Below, in pieces: positions 34,464-44,944 of a DNA stretch of 64,000 nucleotides. Source of the stretch: Mantis religiosa (lineage: Eukaryota > Arthropoda > Insecta > Mantodea > Mantidae); contig CM060953.1 of NCBI GenBank assembly GCA_030765055.1, positions 68,629,147-68,693,146 of the forward strand, in the 5' to 3' direction. How positions within the stretch are numbered: the stretch's first letter is position 1; every line of letters starts with the position of its first letter. Both the position numbers and the translations under genes were made by a program. A model generated the notes under the pieces. It was not told the DNA's origin and made no database searches. It saw only the letters and a program-made list of their open reading frames with translations.

Positions 34464-36109
34464 GCGAAGAATAAATTTTCCAGATGGGTGTCTTTGAAGT
34501 CGGAACTGGTGCTGGGTCTTCGTTTACGGTAATTCAAAACTTAGTAAATATTTAGCAAAATATTTTATAAAGAAGTTATATACTTATTATATATTATTTA
34601 TATATAAATTTATTATATATATTCATTTAAAGTTATATATGATTTATTTATTGAATTTATTATATAAGGTCTTGTTTTAAAATAGATATTTATTCATTCC
34701 AATAGGAAACCAATAAGTGAGATGCTGTGATATTTTATGGGAAGCACATCAGTAATTGTAATTACGTATTTCTCACTAAGTCTGGAATGTAAAAAATCCA
34801 GTTCAGTGAGGCAGCATCCGTTTCTGACATTGAAAGGTTCTGAAGATCCCTTTGAGTTCGCGGAACAAAAACGAGGCGAAAACCTCCACGTTCCTTGGAG
34901 GAATTTTTTAGAGTTGAGGTCGCGTTCGTGACATGAATATCCCTGCAAATTACTAGAGCGCGATAAGTTATGCAATAGACGATGTGACTATACTGCCATA
35001 AGAAGCCAAAGAGAATTTCATAGTTTAATACTACTCAGGGATGTGTGCACATAAACATTCAGATTTCGCGGGTGTTAAGCGTATCTAACAATAGGGCAGT
35101 TTACGTACGGTATTCTGTTAAGCATTATTTTAGCCAAGTGCAGAAAAACAGAATTATTTACAAGGAATTACCGCTTCATTAATGTTACAAATCCAGTTGA
35201 GATTTCATAAATGAGGCTATCAAAAAGTAAACACTCTTGTTAAGATTTGTTCTTCCATAGGTCCAAATTTGACAAGAAAGCGCCTCAATTCACCAATAAT
35301 GACAAACTTTTTGCATACGAAAATATTGGCTCTTAAGTACAAAGCTGTGTAATTTTATGTTTTCAGTTCCCGTTTTTTTTCTTTCAATATAGTAACAAAC
35401 TGAGAAGCATATATTGTACATGATATTCACATAACTTTTTCTACCCATTTTTAAACAAACTGTTTTTGAAAATTGTATACTTCTATTACATGTTAAGCCA
35501 GATAAACCTGCACGGAAATGCTTTATTTATATATTTCCTGTAGGTACAAAGACAACAGAGAAAAATTTGCTTGGACATTCCAAAAATTGTATTCCTATTT
35601 GCATTGTTTAAATCTGAGAGAAAGCTCAAACCAAAATGTTGCAGAACATATTTATTAGATCTCAAAACTTAATGTTGTATTTCAGAAATAAAATCTGAGT
35701 TGGATTTAATATGTAAGTACACGGAGTAAATGAAACCATAAGCCAAATAGTCATTCTAGAAGGAAAAGCAAATAACAGGTTAACCTTCTCCTCCTTTTTC
35801 TAAATATTCTCCTCGTAAGGGGAACTTATGCCCCGTCAATCCAGGGACTTGCAATTCAATACCCGTCAAGGAACAGATGGTCTGAATCTGAGGGAATATC
35901 TTGAAAGGGTAATATAAGGGAGAAGCAGGAAATTATGTTAAAATGATACTGACACAGTGAAAGTAAATGTGATCATTATGCGGTAGTAGGTGCACTGAAT
36001 GACGCGTAGAACGGAGAACCCAGTGAAAAAAGTCCATTCTGACACAGCCTTTTCTACTACCTATGGCCACTGGGACGCCCTGTTTAGAGGCATAATCTGT
36101 AAAACAGTA
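34464..36109. other. Unassigned AT-rich DNA
   Basis: A TATA-rich tract lies at 34560-34680. Paired frames at 34694-34975 on both strands mirror each other and have no motif. Confidence 0.45.
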
Positions 36110-36745
36110 TTCCATGATTTGCAGGTTAACATTTAAGGTTTTTAATAACAGCAGATATAAACCACTTTCCCAGCGCACCTAAGATCGTGATAGAACTAAT
36201 GCACGAAGTTTCACTTAAATTGCCTTCTATTTAGCAACAACGTTTTGCGGGTAACATAGCTTTATGTATATTTTGTTATAGACAAATGAAAGGAAATAAA
36301 ATACCTATGGGCATAAGCCAAGTTAATACTACACAAACCTTTTATTTAACTTGAGGACTGAAGATACTGTAAATCAATATGTTTTGTAAGAAAAGATACA
36401 CCGAAAAAGAGTTTCGCATAATTTGGAGGTTAGAATTTCAGTTTTTTAATGACAGGAGATTTAAACCACTTTCCTAGCAAACCTAATATCATGATAGAAC
36501 TAATGTAATCAGCTTCACTTAAATTACTTTCTATTTAGCAGAAACTTTTTATGGGTAAGTTAACTTTATGTGATTTTGGTTAGACAGAAGAAGAGAAATA
36601 AAATATCTATAGGCCTAAGCTTCAGCAATAGTAGAAAAATCTTTTCTTTAGCTTTAGAATAGCAGATAAAAAAGAAATGTGGTTTGCCAGAAAAGATACA
36701 GCTATTATATCGGCAAAGAAATAAACTTTTTTCATCATTTGCAAG
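36110..36745 (+). repeat. Diverged tandem duplication, unit about 305-320 bp
   Basis: Two successive units share, in order, TTTAATAACAGCAGATATAA / TTTAATGACAGGAGATTTAA, then AAACCACTTTCC, GTGATAGAACTAATG / ATGATAGAACTAATG, CACTTAAATTGCCTTCTATT / CACTTAAATTACTTTCTATT, GAAATAAAATACCTATGGGC / GAAATAAAATATCTATAGGC, and AGAAAAGATACA. A third partial start is hinted at 36690-36745. Non-coding. Confidence 0.75.
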
Positions 36746-37540
36746 CAGTGTTTTGTATCCATAGAATACAACTTGAGATATCTTTAATCGTATATATTAG
36801 TACTACCATTTACTCTTTAAGATTTAATAGCCAGGCTTTCAAGAGAGTTTTCTTAGAAGAAGCACAACAAAATACAAAATACAACAGGTCATAAACTTGA
36901 TCGCAATCCAGAACATTTTAACAACCGCCACCACTGAAATTCCAGCTCTGATAGGGGGAAGGAGCTTGAAGTTTTCATTTTGTTTTGTTCACCGTTTAGG
37001 GTGACCTTTTTGCCCTCGTTGAACCCTGAACTATATAACGAGGGCAGAGGGTTATGGTTCGCAAAAGTAGGGGAACATCTAGTAGACGATTTGTACTTTT
37101 TAAAAAGAAGGAACAAATATTTGGTTTCCTTTCATGGAGTAACTGCACCGTTCCTTCAAAGCGATTAGAATCAGTTGCAGAGGTTCTTAGTCTTTCAGTT
37201 CTTTCCTTTGATAATTCAAGCATTCCATAAACGAAATCATTATTAGGATCTTTTCAGCCAACTGAATTATCTTCAGAGCTTTATTGATTAAATCCCTTAT
37301 ATAACTATTATTTCAGATGTTATAATTGTTGAAAACTTCATACTCAGTAAAACAAAGTTTACTTTAATGCCAAGGAAATTAATGAAAAAGAAAGAAAAAA
37401 GTAAATTTGTATGATTCATTAGGGCTGGCTGGGCATAGCGCTCTTAGGTATGACAACGACATCCTGCTTCCACTATTATATATTGCGTGTATGTTTCAAA
37501 TATTGAATACCTAGATAATGGAGCGTTTATACACAACAAC
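36746..37540. other. Unassigned DNA with overlapping short frames
   Basis: Three frames on both strands overlap at 36889-37223. They coincide with a less AT-rich patch (GCCCTCGTTGAACCCTGAAC) but show no motif or codon bias that singles one out. Confidence 0.35.
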
Positions 37541-37877
37541 TGATACGGGTACAAATAGCTAAAGGCATTTTGCATTTATGAATTGTTTGAAACTTGGTTC
37601 AATGCGTCAAGCACAATACCGACTAAAATAAAATATCTACTACGAACAATAAATTCGTATCTATCTGCAAGTGGAAAACAATGTGATAATTGTATTTTAT
37701 AAACACATATAATGTTATAAAAGTTTTATTTGCATAACAATATCTAATTATAGGCTACAAGAGTAAAATACAGTATAATAAAATTTCTGAGCTGAACACG
37801 AAGGATTTGAACCCATGTTGCACTAGCGGTGTGGAGAAGTAACTGTGTAACAGCATTTAGTCAACCCCACCCTGCAG
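37541..37877 (+). repeat. Dispersed repeat family G, copy 2, left part
   Basis: Colinear with 26010-26322 (GAGCTGAACACGAAGGATTT, CATTTAGTCAACCCCACCCT). It breaks off at the target duplication CAACCCCACCCTGCAG (37862-37877), where the SINE-B begins. The rest resumes at 39561. Confidence 0.75.
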
Positions 37878-38069
37878 CCGGGCCGTAGCTGAGTGGTTAG
37901 TCCACTCGACTCCCAACAAGGTGGCCCAAGTTCGATCCTAGACGACCGCAAAGTGAGATTTGTGGTGGATGACACGGGGCTGGGGCGGGTTATCTCCGAG
38001 GTCTCCGAGTTCCCCCGCCATTTGGTGGCACCGATGCTCCATATTCATCTCATGTACAGATGTATTATT
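37878..38069 (+). mobile_element. SINE family B, copy 3, 5' part
   Basis: GCCGTAGCTGAGTGGTTAGT (A box), CCCAAGTTCGATCCTAGACG (B box), GTGGTGGATGACACGG, CCGAGGTCTCCGAGTTCCCC, colinear with copies at 4319 and 8358. The normal 3' end does not follow. Instead a DDE transposon relic begins near 38070, and a SINE-B-like 3' end appears 1.3 kb on. Confidence 0.8.
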
Positions 38070-38252
38070 TTATCTGGACAGGAATCCTGCGCGGTAGGGA
38101 TGAGTAGCAACTGTAGTGGGGATAGTGCTACAGGGTTTTGTTGGATCTTAAATAGTACATAGGTATTTGGAACAAAATCATGTTCTCCTCCAGCAGGCAT
38201 GATAACCAACTTTCGGCCTTTCGACTTCGCTGCAGAGTTCCTGAATAGTCGC

Positions 38253-38500
38253 GCTGCTCGAACTGTTACCATGGATTTATCTTTGGAAATAGATACCTCT
38301 CAGATAACGCACTGATTACTCCACGTGGAGTAAACCCCTGTCTGTCATTTGTGATTCCTACGATTTCCATTGTTTGAAGTGATGCGTTCATTGGTGCTTA
38401 GTACACGACCGGGAGGCTTCTAAGTTCCCCTCTCACTCTTACAAGAATAATCGGTGTGTTATCTGAGAGGTGGTAAATCCATGGTAACGGTTCGAGCAGC
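38253..38500. mobile_element. Hairpin MITE-like insertion within the transposase
   Basis: GCTGCTCGAACTGTTACCAT...CCTCTCAGATAAC (38253-38308) is the reverse complement, with few differences, of GTTATCTGAGAGG...CCATGGTAAC GGTTCGAGCAGC (38458-38500). The unit of about 250 bp has near-terminal inverted repeats of 43-56 bases and a 150-base centre. It sits exactly between the MDET block and the GGE block of the transposase, which are normally close together. No target duplication was clear. Confidence 0.6.
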
Positions 38501-38798
38501 AGGACAATAATGGTTTTCACTCCAGGCATATGGTCCAGTATGTGCTGAATTGATATGTTTCATCCATATAAATTATATAAACTCCAGTGCGATCTCTCTG
38601 AATATTTCGTAAATACTTACGACTTTTTGCACATATGGTACGATGTTCTATTACATTTTGTCTGTCACACTTAATTTTTTCGCTTATAAATCCTAGCTTC
38701 AAAAGAACTCTTTCTAATGTACAAACACTGCCTTGGAAGTCAGTAGAATTTTGAAGCTTCATAAGCACTTTCTTCAGAGTTGGTCTTTGTTTTTCTAT

Positions 38799-38966
38799 GT
38801 TTTAAAACTTATTCATATTTCCCCTAACTACTTCTGAATTAAAACATCCTAATCAGATTCTGTGCATGTTCTTAATCTTTGTTTTAAAACTTATTCATAG
38901 TTCGCCTAACTATCTGTTTGAATTAAAATATCCAAATTAGATTCTGTGCATGTTCTTAATCTTTGT
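38799..38966. repeat. Tandem duplication, 82-bp unit, two copies
   Basis: TGTTTTAAAACTTATTCATA opens both units (38798 and 38880). Both end with CAGATTCTGTGCATGTTCTT or its one-base variant (TAGATTCTG...). The units differ at few positions, so the duplication is younger than the transposon around it. Confidence 0.85.
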
Positions 38967-39329
38967 TTACTGGGCATAGACAAGGAGACTGTTGCACCAA
39001 CACCAATAGATTTTCTGTCCTCAATAACTAACGTAAACTGCTTTCAGACAAAACTGTTGCCTCAGATGTCCTTTCCCAGATTATTATAGCAGACCCAGAA
39101 CATTGTTCCCTTTTTTATAAATTTATAGACATTGGTTATTACTTCTCGTGTTTTTAAACGTAGCACTTTATTTCATGATGTGCTGCTAGTAGTCGTCATC
39201 TCTAAATGTTCTGTTGGAAACAGCAGACACGCACATTTTGAAACAAGCTGTATTATTACTCAGTAGCTCTGCACTTGTTTACTCGTTTACTTGCTTGCAA
39301 CTGATACGCAATTGACCTGCCTTCCCCTC

Positions 39330-39455
39330 CAGTTGTGACCGTTCTGAAGTGGACTCCTCCAGATACCACTGCGCATCGCTCTCCATCTGTCAAGATATAA
39401 AGATACATCTGTACCAACAATATCACCGTCTGCGTCGACGTATGTAGCGGGCGTT

Positions 39456-39550
<95 letters not shown>

Positions 39551-39560
39551 AACACACACA
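39330..39560 (+). mobile_element. SINE family B, copy 3, 3' part with (CA)n tail
   Basis: TCGCTCTCCATCTGTCAAGA, TACATCTGTACCAACAATAT and GTATGTAGCGGGCGTTAAAC match the 3' third of the other SINE-B copies (GTATGTAGTAAAAGCGGACG, TTAAACAC). The terminal AAACAC grows into a (CA)n tract (39458-39560). Immediately after comes CAACGCTACCTTGCGAG (39561-39577), the second copy of the target duplication at 37862-37877. Confidence 0.7.
39458..39560. repeat. (CA)n microsatellite, SINE-B tail
   Basis: A nearly pure CA run with one GCAAA interruption near the right end. The frame of alternating Val and Cys codons antisense to it is not a gene. Confidence 0.95.
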
Positions 39561-40150
39561 CAACGCTACCTTGCGAGCAGACGTTTCTATGCGAATATGT
39601 AACCGCAGACCTCAGGCTCCCACCTCGAATCTTTATACGCCTTTTACAGCTTCAGTGTTTAGAGCCCGTTTGTTAGCTTTAACACAAATAAAAATACTGC
39701 ATTTGCCATTACAATTACTGTATGAGCTAAACATTGCCGTAATTTCTGACAGAAGTGAAAACAATCTACCTAAGTCTTAGCAGTTTTTGATATGGCTGTA
39801 CAACAAACAAGTGTTGGCTGAAGATTTAAAAGCAATTGATCCTACTGTGTAGAGGTGCCACTTTTGGATCCAATGTTATTGTCAACTGATGCATGTGATA
39901 GGTTGTTGTTTCAGGGCTGTGTTTAAAGTTGTGTGTGAATGTACGATGAACACAAGAGTGCAAACTCGTGTAAAATTGTTACTGAAGTACTCTGTGTCTG
40001 GGTATGACGTTTAGGGAATACACATACATAGTGACTGCTTTTTGTCCCAAACAACACATATGCACGGAGTCGTCTACCCCTTCTCTATAGTCTATTCTGC
40101 ATATCATCCATTAGATGCCATTGAAGAAAAGGGTAAGTCACATTTGTCAC
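39561..40150 (+). repeat. Dispersed repeat family G, copy 2, right part
   Basis: Resumes the match to 26308-26905 (GCGAGCAGACGTTTCTATGC, GCATTTGCCATTACAATTAC, TGTTGGCTGAAGATTTAAAA, CATCCATTAGATGCCATTGA). Confidence 0.75.
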
Positions 40151-40917
40151 ACCTACATAAAATTTCCTTGTTTTGGAAAGATTTGAACAAGGTTTACACT
40201 GCCTGATGGATAACACAACACAGTCCACTGTTGCTTGGCCAACCTGTTCTCGAACTCAAATCAAATGATTTCTTTTTCTAGGGTAATCTCAATTTTATGG
40301 CGTATGAAGCACCTACTCTTTTTTCAAAAGCATTGGTTTACTATAGTATTATTTCATTAGATGGATTCCATTTTTTACTTTCTTATATTAATTTCAGATT
40401 TATTATCTAATACATTCAAATAATGATTATCATCTCAAAAGAGTACTTATTGTCTGAATAATAGTAACATTAGACATATTCAAAACACGCACACATGCAC
40501 ACACATATACACATACACGCACACACATATGCAACTTTGAATAGATTGCAACAACTGATGCTTTGACGCGTTTAACGTCACCGTAAAAATTCACGTCTCT
40601 ATTTAAGCAGTTGCTGACAAAGACCAAAATAATTTTATCCCATATTCCAACAGCTCTAGTTAGTTGAAGCAAGTGACATCTTCCATAGACAATCCTTTAT
40701 ATTGTGACTTTGTGGGTTCGTAGAATTAAAAGTCCAAGTTGCAGAAATACCACTTACCGAGAGAGATCACGTGTGGAGTTCGCATTCTCCTCCGCTACCT
40801 AGTCCGCGGTGTTGTCAATAGGCGAATATTATTTTCTCTATATACTTTGTAGCACTTCTTATGTAAGTTAAGCATGACATCAGAAGGTTTGGAAAATTTT
40901 AATTTATTGTCGTGCAT
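40151..40917. other. Unassigned DNA with a degenerate CA tract
   Basis: An imperfect ACACAC/ACATAC run lies at 40482-40530. Nothing else was recognised. Confidence 0.5.
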
Positions 40918-41060
40918 AGATCGTCTTCTTAGCGCAGTTACAGCACAGCTGCTTACCTTGCAGGAGGCCCGGGTAACATTCCCGATACATATTTGAGGAT
41001 TTAACCACGCCCTACCATCCAGAACTGTAAACCATTCATGACGCCCGTTGTGAGCACAGT
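40918..41060 (+). repeat. Weak tRNA-like SINE candidate
   Basis: CTTAGCGCAGTTACAGCACA, then GGAGGCCCGGGTAACATTCCCG, has the arrangement of A and B boxes, with the B box damaged. The antisense 90-codon frame here is a by-product. Confidence 0.3.
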
Positions 41061-44000
41061 TCAACATTGTGTTGTTGTTCCGCAGAGTTTCGTCATTTAG
41101 GTAGTGAATGTCTTACATCTTGGATTATATTTTATCATAATAGTTTAGGATATGTTACACATGTAATGATTTGCTTTGGGTTGACCTTACCATGAAAACT
41201 TTGCTGTTTCATCGTCAAAAAACGCCTGTCTTTAATTAGACCATTCCGTTTTGTGGTTCACAATTACATATTCAAAGACGTTTTAAATCTGGGGATCCTG
41301 AAACCTGCATTTTCAATTGACTATTGATATCAACATAGAGTTTCAAATGCAGTATCTCCCCTTGCTTCAGCAAAAAGTAACGAAAATTATAAAACCAATT
41401 AAATTTAACACACAAACGCATGGAGGACTTGGAGAAACAACAAGAGCCTAGAAAGTTTTGTGGCTTTATTGGCGTGTTTTGAAGCTCTGTTTACAACTGC
41501 AGTAAAGTACCAAAGGGATTTTCAGTTTGATTTCTGAAGTAATTCTTCTATATTTACTCAACCAATCCAGCTAAATGTTCCCTGTGAAAAGGGCCAAATC
41601 CACCTTTGTAAATCATGTTGGTTCTCAATAATGGATTACCTGGATCTTTTAACTTCGTATGTCCTCCTTTCTGACTACTTCTCAGTGGCGGTTCGTGAAC
41701 AGTTTGCTTGTTGAGGCCAGATGTGAAGATATAATGATGAAAGTAACACGTGCTTATATATTTTAATACAGGTTACCTTTAGTTGCTTTGCCAAAAAGCA
41801 CTTATAGCAGAAATATGTCAAGATACCTTACATATTTAAATATCAAATAATTAATAATGAAAGATAAAATAAAACTCTTTGTGGCGGTTATTTCATGTTT
41901 CTAAATTTTAAAAATTGATTTGGAATTGTTATAAAAAGACCGTTTTGTACGAAAATAAAAGTGTAAAGTTAGGTAGGTCATGCGATGATGCAATGTTAGT
42001 GAAATACTATGTAATATTTTCGTTATTGGTAATTTTAAGAATGTGATTACGTAATGTCGTGACGTTGACCAGTAGGACATATGTTATTTGGTTGCTATAG
42101 CAACGTAAAAAGAAGAGAGCAGGAGATCATCTGCAATTAGCGTGCTTCTGCAAGCGACTTTCGTAGGAGTTACCCGTGCATTTGTGTCGCTCCCAGACTG
42201 TGCAGAAATAATTTTGTGTGTATATATTTAAGCTGCACATTTAGCGTGTGCGTTGATACCGTACCTGTTAGGCATAACATTAGCATATTAACCGCAAATG
42301 ACATATTAAATGCATAATTAAGGGTGGATAGATATCATACTATGAATTAAGCTAAATTATAAAAAATATATGGTAGGATGATCTAATGTAAGGTGCAGAA
42401 ATTGAACAGGCAATCCCAATACATATATTTCATTGCAAGCACGTGAAACCGACGAGTAAAGCGAGCCGTGAAAATGAACAATGACTCAAAAGAATGTTCT
42501 TTGTGTTGAGCCGACAAGGGGCATTTTTCGAGAATCGCCCAAGGCTAGAACCAAGCGACAACTCGTCGCCCATCGAGGCTTTGGTTTGCACATGATACGC
42601 TATGTATAGAAAGGACACCGGTATTTAGATCACGCTTTTGCACGCGTGATGCCACAATAATTACCTAAACTGTGGGTAAGAGAAAGTTGCATTGAATACA
42701 TGTCTTTAAACTCAAAATTGCGATGAAATTTAAGAGTAGGGATGAAACACAACCAATAGGGAACGAGTAACGGTTCACATGACGCCTAAAGTGTTCAAAA
42801 TTCGGCGAAAGGAGGGGGGAAACGTGTGCAATGGCGACGCTTGATATTTGCTAGGAAAAACACTCTGTTTTGGCGAATGAAAGTAGCAAGACATACTGAA
42901 AGTTCAAAGTCCGTGTTCGCGAATGGAGGAAGAAACACATATTAGGTGGTTATCAAACACTCTGTGTTAGCGAATGAGAGAAAAAACACACGCTAAAACA
43001 TTAAGATTCTAACAAACTCTGTTTTGTGTATAATTCTCCGGAAATATTCTAGTGCGCGAAATAGTGCGCTGGCGACGTCCAGAAACGACAACGCGTACAC
43101 GGCTTCATACATCACTCGGCTCGTCCTAGAGATTTACAAGTTCACTGGCGACTGTGATTCAAACTAGCCGTCTTGTCACGCGCACAGCAACGGGCAAATC
43201 CAAAGTCTCGCGCCTAATGTGCGAATTACAACACAACAGTGACGAGTGGAGAGGGCAAACTTGTATAAATAAACTTGTCATTCAACGGTCGTGGTGTCTT
43301 CTGTGTGATGATACCCCTACACTATCAGATGCACCCACTCCCTGAAACCCAAAAGAGAGAATACATGCAGACCTACCCTGAGAAAAGGCCCCGAACTGTT
43401 GTAGACCTCCCATCCTTAGCCCTCACCCGTCACATGTCCTATCATATGAGGTATTGAGTGCCAGGAGGGCTCAGCGAGGTACTTAACGGGGAAGTACCGC
43501 CTCAGCGTAAGAGAGAAATAGTTCATCGATACATTAGTCATCGTTTGTTAAAGAACAGAAGTTATGTTATTTAGAAAGGTATATGATTTTCAAGTGTTTC
43601 GTAAGAATTAAATCTTCATCTCTGAAAAATAACAGAATTATTTCTACATTTTTCAGCAACAGCAATAATTTTTCCTCTACTCCACGGCGACCACGCCCAT
43701 AGGTAAAGTTTCTTGTACCAGTGCTGCCGAGGAACCTACAGGACCAAACTACAATATCGTCACAAAGTTGGGAATCAAATAATCAAAGCATCAGCCCATC
43801 TATCTACATTTGCAACACCTTCATTTTAAACCTTAGCAAATGACTGCCACAACGCGGGCTTCTAGAACGTCATCTTCAAACACCCCATTTGCAACATTTT
43901 AAAACCGCTGCATGTTCAAAGGGCAGTGTCACCTGTACAAGATCTGAGCACGTTTATTTTTCTTATGCGGCAAACATTTCACTTTGCTTTTAAGTTAGGC

Positions 44001-44099
44001 ACTAATGTCCTCTTTTTTAATGTAACAAAGAACCAAGGAATTAAGCCTATCTTGGCCCTTGAGGTTCCTTGACTGGTTAAACTTCAGTTGTTGGGGCAA
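41061..44099. other. Unassigned DNA, with a hAT-like end motif and a CpG-richer patch
   Basis: CAGTGGCGGTTCGTGAACAG at 41692 resembles the terminus of hAT elements facing right, but its reverse complement was not found downstream. 42780-43450 is richer in CpG and contains near-repeats of AAACACTCTGTnTTnGCGAA. No gene is called. Confidence 0.35.
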
Positions 44100-44944
44100 T
44101 TTGCAGTATTTTTGGAAATGCTCTCACAAATGAGTGTTGTATCAAAAAATTGAAGAGTTCTCTGCCTGTGGATATATCATTATGATAATTCACTGATAGT
44201 TAATTTTTTAATCTTTCTGAGGGGATAATAGGATTGTAATTTCATACATATTTTCTCACAGTCAGAAGAGATATTTTGTCTGGATGTAATAAATTCCTTT
44301 ACAACAATAGCTGCGGAAGTATTGAATATATGAGACTGTTGGAATCGTCTGTTCATTTGATTGATCGCTGTGTCAGACATTTCTTTGGTATATGAATTCA
44401 GGTTCACATCAGAATCGTAATTATGTCGCTTTCCTAAGGAAGGAGCAGAGTTATCATCAACCTGGTATCTTCTGTTGTTCTCATAAATTTCAGACGCAGA
44501 TGATTAAAAATACTTCAAAGCAAGGAATCTGTAACACAATTGACATTGTGCATATTAATTATGTCAGAATGTTACATAATGTCGCAAAAATATAGAAGAG
44601 ACCAAAGCTCTGTATTATTAAAAGAAATTGTTCAAAATAAGAGCTTCCGTTTTCTTACGTCATCTCACTAATCCACCTCATCAGTCTTCTCAAAAATCTG
44701 TAGAAAATATATATTTTCCATGATCATCGTTCACAATCCGTGATTGAAAGTTCCATATTTTTGTTGAAAAAGCTGGAATGCGTTTGTGCCAAACTGAACG
44801 TAACAGACCACTGCATTTTGGTGACAATGTAAAAAATATGAACTCACCAATTTTAGCGGAAAACAACCTAACAGATTTTATGTTTTTGGAGAAAGCGTTT
44901 CTTGTAAACAAATTTAATTGGTGAGCACAGCAGTTTACATTCAT
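44100..44944 (-). pseudogene. hAT-superfamily transposase, C-terminal half, decayed
   Basis: The upstream minus frame (44690-44944) has NCCAHQLNLFTRNA, then RLFSAKIGEFIFFTLSPKCS, then RIPAFSTKIWNFQSRIVN. These correspond to the H-x-x-AH-x-LNL block and the R-x-x-x-x-W-x-S-R-x-x-x-V block of hAT (ZMYM-type) transposases. The lower frame (44180-44407) has MSDTAINQMNRRFQ, another block of this family, and shifted frames to about 44100 resemble the start of the C-terminal dimerisation region. Multiple stops and shifts separate the blocks. No terminal repeats or 8-bp duplication could be tied to it. Confidence 0.7.

Larger units (their letters stand above)
38110..39160 (-). pseudogene. DDE transposase gene remains (ISL2EU/Tc1-like insect family, tentative)
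   Basis: The protein pieces listed for the surrounding element follow the order expected of the insect transposases that start SQAR-x-I-x-x-NVY-x-F and later have YLDET-W and KG-x-R-L-I-x-x-HAGGE blocks. The first Asp is present (MDETY). The second Asp and final Glu blocks would lie left of 38110 and are not found. The same N-terminal domain is seen at 58806-59045 and, in weaker form, in the inverted repeats at 18.3 and 61.4 kb. The superfamily name is uncertain; the shared family is better supported. Confidence 0.6.
38070..39329 (-). mobile_element. DDE transposon relic lying inside SINE-B copy 3
   Basis: Minus-strand pieces of one transposase lie in order. Near 39160-39060 is a helix-turn-helix opening (TREVITNVYKFIKKG). 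At 38768-38517 are ERVLLKLGFISEKIK and GVYIIYMDETYQFSTYW, where MDET is the first catalytic aspartate block. At 38250-38110 is GRKLVIMPAGGEHDFVPNTY, the downstream GG block of the same family. No inverted termini were identified. A 9-base direct repeat TGTATTATT at 38061-38069 and 39249-39257 may or may not be a target duplication. Boundaries are therefore approximate. Stops, a tandem duplication and a MITE-like insertion have destroyed the gene. Confidence 0.6.

Noticed and set aside
36889..37223. Three overlapping frames on both strands as a coding locus
   Set aside because: Mutually overlapping with no motif, so at most one could be real and none stands out.
38061..39257. TGTATTATT direct repeats as the target duplication of the DDE transposon
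   Set aside because: AT-rich 9-mers recur easily, and no inverted termini adjoin them, so this is left open.
39287..39559. 90-codon minus frame of alternating Val and Cys codons
   Set aside because: It is the translation of the (CA)n microsatellite and SINE-B tail.
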